Origin: Bacteroidota bacterium
GTDB taxonomy: Bacteria > Bacteroidota > Bacteroidia > Bacteroidales > JAAYUG01
NCBI GenBank assembly: GCA_021812865.1
Contig: JAKAMP010000162.1
Location: 1-6,678, forward strand
DNA length: 6,678 nucleotides
Direction of reading: 5' to 3'
The notes below the pieces were generated by a model, which saw only the letters and a program-made list of their open reading frames with translations, ran no database searches and had not been told where the DNA came from. Positions 1-6,201 of this stretch are shown here, one piece after another; the first letter of the stretch is position 1; each line of letters opens with the position of its first letter. The position numbers were made by a program, and so were the translations under genes.

Positions 1-1
1 A

Positions 2-499
2 GTGGGAAAGCTCTCGGCGCTGGAGGCGGCAAGGCTCCGTCGCGCCAAGCTGGGATTCATCTTCCAGAGTTATAACCTGCTCCCTGTGTATACGGTTTTT
101 GAAAACGTTGAATTTCCTCTTCTTCTGTTGAATTTCACCGCACAGGAAAGGAAAAAGATGGTAAACGATTCTCTCGAATGGCTGGGGTTGACGAACAAAT
201 CACGCTCCAAACCCAGTCAACTTTCAGGCGGAGAATGCCAACGCGTTTCCATTGCCAGGGCCATGGTGAAAAAGCCTGAAATTATCCTGGCCGACGAACC
301 CACAGCCAACCTCGATGCTGCGAATTCGCACAATATCCTGCAAACCATGAAGCGACTGAACAGCGAATTCAACACCACCTTTATTTTCGCTACCCATGAT
401 GAAAAGGTGATCGGGTATCTCAACCGCAAGATCACCCTGGCCGATGGTAGGGTTGCTGATGATGAAACCCTTGTCAAATCTTCAAACCTCAAGGTATGA
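2..499 (+). CDS. ABC transporter ATP-binding protein, LolD/MacB type, 5' end cut off by window
   Basis: This is the nucleotide-binding subunit that would power the two permeases encoded next, acting on the cytoplasmic face of the inner membrane. The visible 165 residues hold the Q-loop (FQSYNLLP, Gln22), the signature LSGGE at 74-78, Walker B IILADEP with Asp98-Glu99, the D-loop NLDA at 103-106 and the H-loop His132 (ATHD). The Walker A loop is missing because the gene begins before the window; family members are about 220-230 aa, so roughly 60 residues are outside. The GTG at base 2 is an internal valine codon, not a start. The LARLRR-like stretch before the Q-loop and the LLP after it are typical of LolD/MacB/FtsE-type ATPases that work with FtsX-like permeases. 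The stop overlaps the next start by ATGA. The family assignment is firm; calling it LolD itself would be inference. Confidence 0.93.
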   Translation: MGKLSALEAARLRRAKLGFIFQSYNLLPVYTVFENVEFPLLLLNFTAQERKKMVNDSLEWLGLTNKSRSKPSQLSGGECQRVSIARAMVKKPEIILADEPTANLDAANSHNILQTMKRLNSEFNTTFIFATHDEKVIGYLNRKITLADGRVADDETLVKSSNLKV

Positions 500-1671
500 G
501 ACTGGCATTCAAACTGGCTTATAAAAACCTGATCGGGGCCGGGTTAAGAACCTGGCTCAACATGATCGTGCTGTCCATTTCCTTCATCGTCATTATCTGG
601 CATAAAGGACTGATCGACGGCTGGGATAACCAAGCCAGGCACGACATGATTGGTTGGGAAACCGGGGGTGGGCAATACTGGCAACAGAATTACGATCCCT
701 ATGATCCCTTTACCCTCGCCGACAGCCACGCAGCTATTCCTGCAGCATTGCAGGTGCAGATCGACTCAGGCAATTTGGTACCCATCCTCATTACCCAGGG
801 GACTCTCTATCCATCGGGCCGCATGCAGACAGTCCTGATCAGGGGAATCGATCCTGGGCAGCATATCCTTAAACTTCCTGCGCATCTCCTCACCAGCGAT
901 TCCGCTCAGATCACGGCTTTGGTGGGAAGGAAGATGGCCGCCGATAACCGGATCAAAACAGGTGACGTAATCACCCTGCGCTGGCGTGATGTTCACGGAA
1001 CATTCGACGCTGTGGATATTAAGATCGCCGGCATTTTCGATACCAATGTGCCTACGGTTGACATGGGACAGGTATGGATTTCGCTGCCCCTGCTTCAACA
1101 CATGATGATGATGCCTGGTGAAGCCACTCTCATGGTGAAAAAGAATGATGCCTCAGGCTCTGTGATGGTTCACGGCTGGAAATTCAAGGATAAAGAGGTT
1201 CTGTTGAAAACCATCACCGAGGTAATCAGGATGAAATCAACCGGCGGTTTCATGATTTACGGCATTTTGATGCTTTTAGCCATGCTGGCCATTTTCGATA
1301 CCCAGGTGCTTTCCATCTTCAGAAGGCAAAAGGAGATCGGCACCTTTGTTGCCCTGGGCATGACCAGAGGCCAGGTAATAGGATTGTTCACCCTGGAAGG
1401 CACCATGATGTCCATTCTTGCTGCTATCCTCTCGGCTGTTTACGGTATTCCACTGCTAGCCCTGCAGGCGGTAAAAGGATTATCCATCCCGGGAAGCAGT
1501 ACAGATTATGGGCTGGCCATGGCCGATAAGATCTTCCCGGTATACAGCGCCGGGCTGGTGGCGGGAACCGTTGCGTTTATCCTTGTGACCACTACCATTG
1601 TGAGCTACCTGCCATCGAGAAAGATAGCAAAAATGAAACCAACCGAAGCATTAAGGGGGAAACTTCAATGA
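496..1671 (+). CDS. FtsX/LolC-LolE-like ABC transporter permease (first of two)
   Basis: This is an inner-membrane permease of the FtsX/MacB/LolC-E class (type VII ABC transporters, which move substrate at the periplasmic face rather than through a channel). The 391 residues show the expected topology: an amphipathic start (LAYKNLIGAGLRTWLN), TM1 about 20-36, a large periplasmic domain about 40-248, then TM2 about 251-268, TM3 about 300-324 and TM4 about 350-371. FRRQKEIGTFVALGMTRGQV (275-294) between TM2 and TM3 is the conserved cytoplasmic segment of FtsX domains, and PSRKIAKMKPTEALR (373-387) is the usual family C-terminus. Length is close to LolC/LolE (about 400-415 aa), and there is no fused ATPase as in MacB. 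Four consecutive Met codons encode residues 203-206 of the periplasmic domain. Start and stop both sit in ATGA overlaps with neighbours, which fixes the start. The cargo is unknown. Confidence 0.92.
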   Translation: MRLAFKLAYKNLIGAGLRTWLNMIVLSISFIVIIWHKGLIDGWDNQARHDMIGWETGGGQYWQQNYDPYDPFTLADSHAAIPAALQVQIDSGNLVPILITQGTLYPSGRMQTVLIRGIDPGQHILKLPAHLLTSDSAQITALVGRKMAADNRIKTGDVITLRWRDVHGTFDAVDIKIAGIFDTNVPTVDMGQVWISLPLLQHMMMMPGEATLMVKKNDASGSVMVHGWKFKDKEVLLKTITEVIRMKSTGGFMIYGILMLLAMLAIFDTQVLSIFRRQKEIGTFVALGMTRGQVIGLFTLEGTMMSILAAILSAVYGIPLLALQAVKGLSIPGSSTDYGLAMADKIFPVYSAGLVAGTVAFILVTTTIVSYLPSRKIAKMKPTEALRGKLQ

Positions 1672-2942
1672 TACAGTTCATTTTCAAGGGAATATGGAGA
1701 GACCGGCAGAGAAGCGTGCTGCCGGCAATCGTGGTGGCCATGGGTGTAATGTTAACGGTGTTGTTCCAGAGCTGGCTCAGCGGGATATTCGGGGAAAGCA
1801 TTGAGTTCAATGCGAATTTTTCCACAGGACATGTCAAGATTATGTCGAGGGCTTATGCTGCCGATGCCGACCAGATACCCAACGACCTGGCCCTGATGGG
1901 AACCGATACCCTGATGCGGGAATTGCATCAAAACTATCCCCAATTTGACTGGTCTCCACGAATAAGGTTTTCGGGACTGATCGATGTTCCGGACAGTCTC
2001 AGGGAAACCCGGGTACAGGGACCGGCCACTGGGCTTGGCATTGACATGCTCTCAGGCGATTCGTCGGAAATCATGCGCATGAACATTGCCCGGGCGCTGA
2101 AACGCGGGCGGCTCCCCTCCCACCCGGGAGAAATTCTCATCAGCGACGAGTTTGCACATAACCTGAGCGTCCATCCCGGCGATACGGTGACCCTGATCAC
2201 GACCACAATGAACGGCAGCCTGAGCATGTATAACTTCAGGATTGCAGGAACGGTGGCCTTTGGAACTGAAGCCATGGACAGGAGCTCGATCATTGCCGAT
2301 ATTGGCGATGTGAGAAGCGCCCTTGACATGGAAGATGCAACCGGTGAAATTGTAGGATTTCTCAAAACGGGACAATACGATGAAAAGGTCATCCTGCCGG
2401 TAGTGAAACAGTTTAACGCAGAATACAGTCACTCGAACGATCAGTACTCTCCCGTTATGGAAAGCCTGAGGGGGCAGAACAATATGGCTACGATGCTGGA
2501 TTATTCAGCAAAACTTGAGTTTATGCTGATTATTATATTTGTCCTGGCAATGTCGTTGGTTTTATGGAATGCCGGACTGCTGGGAGGCCTCAGAAGGTAT
2601 GGTGAATTCGGTCTCAGGCTTGCACTCGGGGAAGAAAAAAGGCACATTTACCTGAGCATGATATGGGAATCCGTTTTTATCGGGATAATCGGATCGGCAG
2701 CCGGTACCCTGATCGGGTTGCTGCTTGCCTGGCAATTGCAACATCATGGTCTCAATGTGGGCGATATGATGAAAAATGCCGCCATGATGATGCCTTCCAT
2801 ACTGCGGGCACGGATATCACCGGTAACCTGGATCGTGGGTTTCGTTCCCGGCCTGGTCTCGACCGTTGCAGGAGCGATGCTCGCGGGAATAGGCATATAT
2901 AAAAGAAGAACCACACAACTATTCAAAGAACTGGAAATATGA
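1668..2942 (+). CDS. FtsX/LolC-LolE-like ABC transporter permease (second of two)
   Basis: This is the second permease of the same transporter, 424 aa, clearly different in sequence from the first, so a heterodimer like LolC-LolE is the likely arrangement. TM1 is about 18-37, the periplasmic domain about 40-280 (with RGRLPSHPGEILISDEFA at 146-163, a typical MacB-type periplasmic motif, followed by SVHPGDTVTL), TM2 about 284-304, TM3 about 333-356 and TM4 about 384-409. LRRYGEFGLRLALGEEKRHI (308-327) corresponds to the cytoplasmic segment REIGxxRALGA of FtsX proteins. A Met-rich loop (GDMMKNAAMMMPS, 365-377) lies between TM3 and TM4. The gene overlaps both neighbours by ATGA, which argues for coupled translation and balanced amounts. 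The family is clear; whether this subunit or the first contacts the LolA-like carrier cannot be read from the sequence. Confidence 0.92.
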   Translation: MIQFIFKGIWRDRQRSVLPAIVVAMGVMLTVLFQSWLSGIFGESIEFNANFSTGHVKIMSRAYAADADQIPNDLALMGTDTLMRELHQNYPQFDWSPRIRFSGLIDVPDSLRETRVQGPATGLGIDMLSGDSSEIMRMNIARALKRGRLPSHPGEILISDEFAHNLSVHPGDTVTLITTTMNGSLSMYNFRIAGTVAFGTEAMDRSSIIADIGDVRSALDMEDATGEIVGFLKTGQYDEKVILPVVKQFNAEYSHSNDQYSPVMESLRGQNNMATMLDYSAKLEFMLIIIFVLAMSLVLWNAGLLGGLRRYGEFGLRLALGEEKRHIYLSMIWESVFIGIIGSAAGTLIGLLLAWQLQHHGLNVGDMMKNAAMMMPSILRARISPVTWIVGFVPGLVSTVAGAMLAGIGIYKRRTTQLFKELEI

Positions 2943-3673
2943 GAATGATAACCTTTATAGCGCTATCCCTTTCTGCAAGCGTATGCGCCCAGCTACCCGA
3001 TGCCAAAAGTATCGTACAGAAAGTGGACGATAACATGTCGGCCAGCAGTCGCATCTTTACCTCCAAAATGATCATCCACAACCGGAGAAACACCCGGACG
3101 GTGGAATCGAAAACCTGGAGCATGGGAGAAAACAAAGCCTATACCGAATACCTCTCTCCTGCCAGGGAAAAAGGAACCAAAATGCTTAAGCTCCAAGACC
3201 AGTTGTGGATATATTCGCCCGAAACGGACAGAATTATCCAGATATCAGGTCATATGCTCAGGCAATCGGTGATGGGCTCGGATATGTCATACGAAGATAT
3301 GATGGAAGACCCAAAACTGCTGAATCACTACAAGGTCGAAATAGCCGGGGAAGAATCGATTGCAGGGAGAAGCTGCTGGATCATCAGCCTCGCCGCTTTC
3401 ACTCCCGACGTGACCTATGAACGGCGAAAACTCTGGGTGGACAAGGAGCGTATGGTGCCTGTAAAAGAGGAGATGTATGCCAAAAGCGGCATCCTGCTTA
3501 AGAAAACTGAGTTATCTGATTTTGAAAAAATACAGGGTCGCTGGTATCCAAAAACCATACTCTTTAAAGACATGCTGAAAGAAGGATCGGGCACCGAATT
3601 CGTGATGGAGGACATTCGCTTCGACGTACCCATTCCCGACTATATCTTTTCAAAGGCAAGCCTGAAGCAGTAG
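2939..3673 (+). CDS. Outer membrane lipoprotein-sorting (LolA-like) periplasmic protein
   Basis: This is a secreted protein of 244 aa. Residues 1-17 form a signal peptide (hydrophobic ITFIALSLSASV, cleavage expected at VCA|Q); Cys16 does not sit in a proper lipobox, so a soluble periplasmic form is more likely than a lipoprotein. The rest matches the pattern of the LolA-like 'outer membrane lipoprotein-sorting protein' family: SPAREKGTKML at 73-83, QLWIYSPETDRIIQI at 88-102 and the hallmark RQSVMGSDMSYEDM at 108-121, then alternating beta strands with LWVDKERMVPVK (165-176) and a C-terminal RWYPKTI segment. Family members are half-open beta barrels that hold acyl chains. It begins in an ATGA overlap with the permease and ends the operon, so it probably receives the cargo the ABC transporter releases. 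It is longer and more distant than classical LolA (about 180-200 aa mature). The family call is firm; lipoprotein as cargo is inferred. Confidence 0.9.
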   Translation: MRMITFIALSLSASVCAQLPDAKSIVQKVDDNMSASSRIFTSKMIIHNRRNTRTVESKTWSMGENKAYTEYLSPAREKGTKMLKLQDQLWIYSPETDRIIQISGHMLRQSVMGSDMSYEDMMEDPKLLNHYKVEIAGEESIAGRSCWIISLAAFTPDVTYERRKLWVDKERMVPVKEEMYAKSGILLKKTELSDFEKIQGRWYPKTILFKDMLKEGSGTEFVMEDIRFDVPIPDYIFSKASLKQ

Positions 3674-3696
3674 ATTCAGATTTTCCTGAGGAATAT

Positions 3697-3719
3697 AAAT
3701 TCATGCAGGGATTGAATTT
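3697..3719 (+). terminator. Weak AT-rich hairpin after the ABC operon, possible terminator
   Basis: AAATTCA (3697-3703) and TGAATTT (3713-3719) form a perfect 7-bp stem with a 9-base loop, 24 b after the operon stop. The stem is AT-rich and there is no proper run of T after it, so it is a poor intrinsic terminator. It is listed because it is the nearest inverted repeat to the operon end. Confidence 0.2.
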
Positions 3720-3749
3720 TGATCTGTGACTGAAACGTCATTTTTCAAT

Positions 3750-3779
3750 GCTATTGGCTGTTAGCTGTTGGCTATTGGC
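3750..3779. repeat. GCTATTGGC direct repeat cluster, degenerate intergenic repeat
   Basis: GCTATTGGC occurs exactly at 3750-3758 and 3771-3779, with the related words TTAGCTGTTGG between them, so the whole segment is a run of GCT(A/G)TT(G/A)GC variants. A third exact GCTATTGGC lies at 6346-6354 in the other large gap. GCTAA, GGCTAA, GGCTAA at 3976-3980, 3989-3994 and 3996-4001 look like further remnants of the same word family. I know such words as common low-complexity intergenic repeats in Bacteroidota; function unknown. Confidence 0.55.
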
Positions 3780-3839
3780 AGAATCTTTTATTGATGAGGA
3801 TTTTTCAACTGCATGACCATTTCATGTCGCTGTTTGTTT

Positions 3840-3896
3840 AAGATTTCAAATTTAAGGTTGTTGGTTTGATCATTGAAGTTACAAGTTTTAAGTTCC
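3840..3896. repeat. AAGTT/TTTAAGGTT-type low-complexity tract
   Basis: This is a tract of overlapping words such as TTCAAATTTAAGGTTG, TTGAAGTTACAAG and TTTTAAGTTCC. The 9-mer TTTAAGGTT at 3851-3859 recurs at 6402-6410, where it again lies in a similar tract (GGTTTAAAGTTTCGGGGTTG). No coding potential is apparent. It is probably a degenerate member of a dispersed intergenic repeat. Confidence 0.4.
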
Positions 3897-3958
3897 ATCA
3901 GGAAAAAGCTGAATGAATATCATCTCTTCAATATCGCGTGATAGCCAGAAAACCATCA

Positions 3959-3966
3959 TATCTTTG
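3959..3966 (+). promoter_or_regulatory. Distal TATCTTTG motif, possible -7 element
   Basis: The sequence TATCTTTG fits the Bacteroidota -7 consensus TAnnTTTG exactly and is identical to the proximal copy 60 b downstream. No TTTG or TTG -33 element is seen at the usual distance of about 19-21 b upstream. If active it would give a leader of about 80 b for the dehydrogenase mRNA. Confidence 0.25.
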
Positions 3967-4018
3967 ATATATCCTGCTAAAAGCGAATGGCTAAAGGCTA
4001 ACGACCTTGAAAAACAAT

Positions 4019-4026
4019 TATCTTTG
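4019..4026 (+). promoter_or_regulatory. Proximal TATCTTTG motif, likely -7 element of the dehydrogenase gene
   Basis: TATCTTTG matches the Bacteroidota -7 consensus TAnnTTTG. It ends 24 b before the ATG at 4051, so transcription would start near 4032 and leave a leader of about 19 b, mostly A-rich (CAGTCAAAAAAAACATAATC). That position supports 4051 rather than 3913 as the translation start. A good -33 element at standard spacing is not visible; the nearest TTG (4007-4009) is too close. Confidence 0.4.
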
Positions 4027-4050
4027 TTCTCAGTCAAAAAAAACATAATC

Positions 4051-5082
4051 ATGAAGGCAATGATGTTAACCGGGATCAGGGCGATAGAGATGCGGGAAGT
4101 TCCCGATCCTAAGCTGCAGAACCCGGGCGATGTAAAAATCAAAATGCTGGCGTTGGGCGTTTGCGGCTCTGACATACATTATTACACCGATGGGAAGATC
4201 GGTTCGCAGGTGGTGCAGTATCCTTTCACTGTTGGACACGAAGGCGCCGGTGTGGTGATTGAAACCGGAAGCGCTGTTACCCGGGTAAAAAAAGGCGATA
4301 TCGTGGCCATCGATCCGGCCATGCCCTGCTGGACCTGCGACCAGTGCAAGGCCGGGAGGCATCATACCTGCCGTAAGCTGAAGTTTCTGGGATGTCCGGG
4401 CCAGGCAGAAGGCTGCCTATCGGAATTCATCGTGATGCCCCAGGAAAGCTGCTTTGCTCTTCATCATGGTATGACGTCTGACCAGGCTGCGATTTCCGAG
4501 CCCCTCTCCATCGGCGTATATGCCGTAAGGCGTTCCATTCCCATGCAGGGAGCCAGGGTGGGCATTCTTGGATATGGCCCCATCGGCATGAGCGTGATGC
4601 TGGCCGCCAGGGCCATGGGCGCAGAAACCTTTTATGTAACCGACAAGATCGAAGAAAGGCTGAAGATGGCCAGGCAGGAAGGAGTCGCCTGGGCTGGTCA
4701 TGCCGAAGACAATGTGGTGAAAGCCATTAAGGAAAGGGAGCCGCTTGGACTGGATGTGGTGTTTGAATGCTGCGGTCAGCAGGAGGCAGTTGACCAGGCC
4801 ATTGAAATCGCTAAACCCGGTGGAAAGATCATGATTGTAGGAATACCTGAATTTGACCGGTGGTCGATGGATGTGGATGATACCCGCAGGAAGGAGATCA
4901 CCTTTCAGTTTGTTCGCCGGCAGGTGGATTGTGTGCAGGAATCGCTCGACCTGATCCATGAAGGGAAAATCAAGATCGACCGTATGATCACCCACCGGTT
5001 TTCCTTTGCGCAGGCCAGGGAAGCATTCGACCTGGTGGCAGGGTATGAAGACGGCGTAATGAAGGCCATGATCGACTTTTAA
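4051..5082 (+). CDS. Zinc-dependent sorbitol dehydrogenase-like medium-chain alcohol dehydrogenase
   Basis: This is a cytoplasmic 343-aa oxidoreductase expected to oxidise a secondary alcohol of a polyol or sugar with NAD. Catalytic zinc ligands are visible: Cys38 in GVCGSDIH, His63-Glu64 in VGHEGAG and Glu150 in SEPLSIG. All four structural zinc cysteines are present (93, 96, 99, 107). The Rossmann motif is GYGPIG (174-179), and Asp198 at the end of the second strand (YVTDKIEE) favours NAD over NADP. HYYTDGKIG (43-51), following the catalytic Cys, resembles the sorbitol/xylitol dehydrogenase branch. I chose ATG 4051 because MKAMMLTGIRAIEMREVPDP is the normal family N-terminus, the length is normal, and a promoter-like motif lies inside the 46-codon extension back to 3913. 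The exact substrate (sorbitol, L-iditol, a sugar acid or similar) cannot be read. It stands alone and converges with the RhaT-like gene. Confidence 0.93.
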   Translation: MKAMMLTGIRAIEMREVPDPKLQNPGDVKIKMLALGVCGSDIHYYTDGKIGSQVVQYPFTVGHEGAGVVIETGSAVTRVKKGDIVAIDPAMPCWTCDQCKAGRHHTCRKLKFLGCPGQAEGCLSEFIVMPQESCFALHHGMTSDQAAISEPLSIGVYAVRRSIPMQGARVGILGYGPIGMSVMLAARAMGAETFYVTDKIEERLKMARQEGVAWAGHAEDNVVKAIKEREPLGLDVVFECCGQQEAVDQAIEIAKPGGKIMIVGIPEFDRWSMDVDDTRRKEITFQFVRRQVDCVQESLDLIHEGKIKIDRMITHRFSFAQAREAFDLVAGYEDGVMKAMIDF

Positions 5083-5124
5083 ACAGGGGCCTTCCCTACC
5101 CTTTCACAGCAAAACGTTTCGGAT

Positions 5125-6201
5125 TCACACATTGCTTGCCATACCCACCAGGGCCACCGAGGCAATCAGCAACAGTAAGCCTGCCATAAGTGTGGCAATG
5201 GTTCTTTTCGACACCCCCTTCCATTCCCCGGTAAGAATACCAATGAGGTTGCTGAATACGATTACGCAGCTAAAGAGGATCGTCCAGGACAGAAACCCCA
5301 GATCAGAAGGCACCCTGGTCGTGCCCATTCCTTTGAACACAAACTGGGCGAACCACACCGCGCCGGCCAGCAGGGCAAACAAGTAATTCATCCGCAGAGG
5401 AGTATGGCGGTTGGAGAAGTCGGCAAACGAACGGTTCCTGATGAGCAGTACGGTGCAGTAAATGAAATTGAAGGCGAATCCTCCGATAAGCAGCACAGCA
5501 TACACCGCGTTGTATTTCCATATCGTGCCCGGGTTATGAGCATTGGCGATATCGGCCATTGATTTTCCCGTGGCTTCGCCAAAGGCGAAGCAGGCGCTCA
5601 TGATCCCCGCCACCAGAGCCACCAGCAGTCCTTTCTTCAGGTTAAAATCCTTTTGTCCCTCTGCAGCTTTCAGGTCCTTCTCCTTCAGCGAGGCGGCCCA
5701 GCCTGCAATGCCAATGCCTGCAAGGGAGAGGGCTATGCTGCCCAGCACGATCAATCCCCTGCTGCCGGCAAACATCAGGTTCATCTGCACAGAAAGCGCC
5801 GCGCCAATGCCCTCAGGCGCAGGGGTTTGGCCAACGAGTATTGGCACCAGCGGCGACAGCAAGGTGGACAGGGCGCTGGTAAGTCCGAGGGGAAGCGAAT
5901 TTCCCAGTCCGATGCCCAGATAGCGTATGGACAATCCCCAGGTCAGTCCGCCTATGCCCCACCCGAAGCCGAAAAGCACCGGTAGCCAGAAACTGCTGGC
6001 AGGCGTTTCGCCGATGATGGCAAAAAGAGAGGGAACGGTGATCAGCGCCACAATCCAGGGCGCCAGTATCCAGGCCGACATACCCTGTATGATCCAGCCG
6101 GTCTCCCACGACCAGTTTTTAACATATTTCAGCGGAAGGTAAAATGCGCCGGAAGCAAGGCCCCCGGTCATGATCAGCAATAGTCCTGCAATTGCGCCCA
6201 T
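5125..6201 (-). CDS. rhaT: RhaT-family L-rhamnose:proton symporter-like permease
   Basis: This is an inner-membrane sugar importer of the RhaT family (drug/metabolite transporter superfamily), 358 aa with about ten membrane helices (roughly 2-20, 36-58, 70-90, 98-123, 146-169, 191-209, 232-253, 271-290, 303-322, 334-355). Signature stretches shared with E. coli RhaT (344 aa), compared from memory, are YLPLKYVKNWSWETGW (21-36), the Gly-rich segment with IRYLGIGLG at 92-100, SLKEKDLKA with FNLKKGL (171-192) and AVWFAQFVFKGMG (281-293). The loop after the fourth helix (about 122-148) is longer than in E. coli. The start ATG (complement of 6199-6201) leaves only a two-residue tail before the first helix, and no other ATG lies in frame just upstream. 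It ends 42 b from the convergent dehydrogenase. The family is firm; rhamnose as substrate is inferred, since no rhamnose isomerase, kinase or aldolase gene is in view. Confidence 0.88.
   Translation of the reverse strand: MGAIAGLLLIMTGGLASGAFYLPLKYVKNWSWETGWIIQGMSAWILAPWIVALITVPSLFAIIGETPASSFWLPVLFGFGWGIGGLTWGLSIRYLGIGLGNSLPLGLTSALSTLLSPLVPILVGQTPAPEGIGAALSVQMNLMFAGSRGLIVLGSIALSLAGIGIAGWAASLKEKDLKAAEGQKDFNLKKGLLVALVAGIMSACFAFGEATGKSMADIANAHNPGTIWKYNAVYAVLLIGGFAFNFIYCTVLLIRNRSFADFSNRHTPLRMNYLFALLAGAVWFAQFVFKGMGTTRVPSDLGFLSWTILFSCVIVFSNLIGILTGEWKGVSKRTIATLMAGLLLLIASVALVGMASNV

Larger units (their letters stand above)
3674..4050. other. 377-b gene-free stretch between ABC operon and dehydrogenase
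   Basis: No convincing gene is present on either strand. In order it holds a weak hairpin, a GCTATTGGC repeat cluster (3750-3779), a tract of AAGTT/TTTAAGGTT-like words (about 3840-3896), GGCTAA words (3976-4001) and two TATCTTTG promoter-like motifs. The stretch is visibly more AT-rich than the flanking genes. The dehydrogenase frame is open back to an ATG at 3913, but those 46 codons resemble no dehydrogenase N-terminus and I treat them as non-coding. Confidence 0.7.

Noticed and set aside
2..499. GTG at base 2 as the true start of the ABC ATPase
   Set aside because: The frame begins downstream of the essential Walker A region; the protein is truncated by the window edge, not naturally short.
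1934..2392. 152-codon open frame on the minus strand inside the second permease gene
   Set aside because: It is opposite a clearly coding permease, is Ser/Pro/Arg-rich with no recognisable domain, and is explained by codon bias of the real gene.
3913..4050. 46-codon N-terminal extension of the dehydrogenase from ATG 3913
   Set aside because: It resembles no dehydrogenase N-terminus, contains a promoter-like TATCTTTG and repeat words, is AT-rich, and the family start MKAMMLTG lies at 4051.
4417..4995. 192-codon open frame on the minus strand inside the dehydrogenase gene
   Set aside because: It lies wholly opposite a gene with intact catalytic motifs, and its translation is rich in His and Pro without domain features; it is a shadow frame.
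5085..5097. AGGG-GCCTT-CCCT hairpin between the convergent genes as a bidirectional terminator
   Set aside because: It has only a 4-bp stem and no T run on either side, which is too weak to call.
5112..5119. AAACGTTT palindrome in the convergent gap as an operator
   Set aside because: It is 8 b long, single and located downstream of both genes, so it is no better than chance.
5543..5923. 126-codon plus-strand frame opposite the rhaT-like gene
   Set aside because: It is antisense to transmembrane helices, has an Ala/Ser/Pro-rich translation of no known family, and another overlapping frame there looks equally arbitrary.
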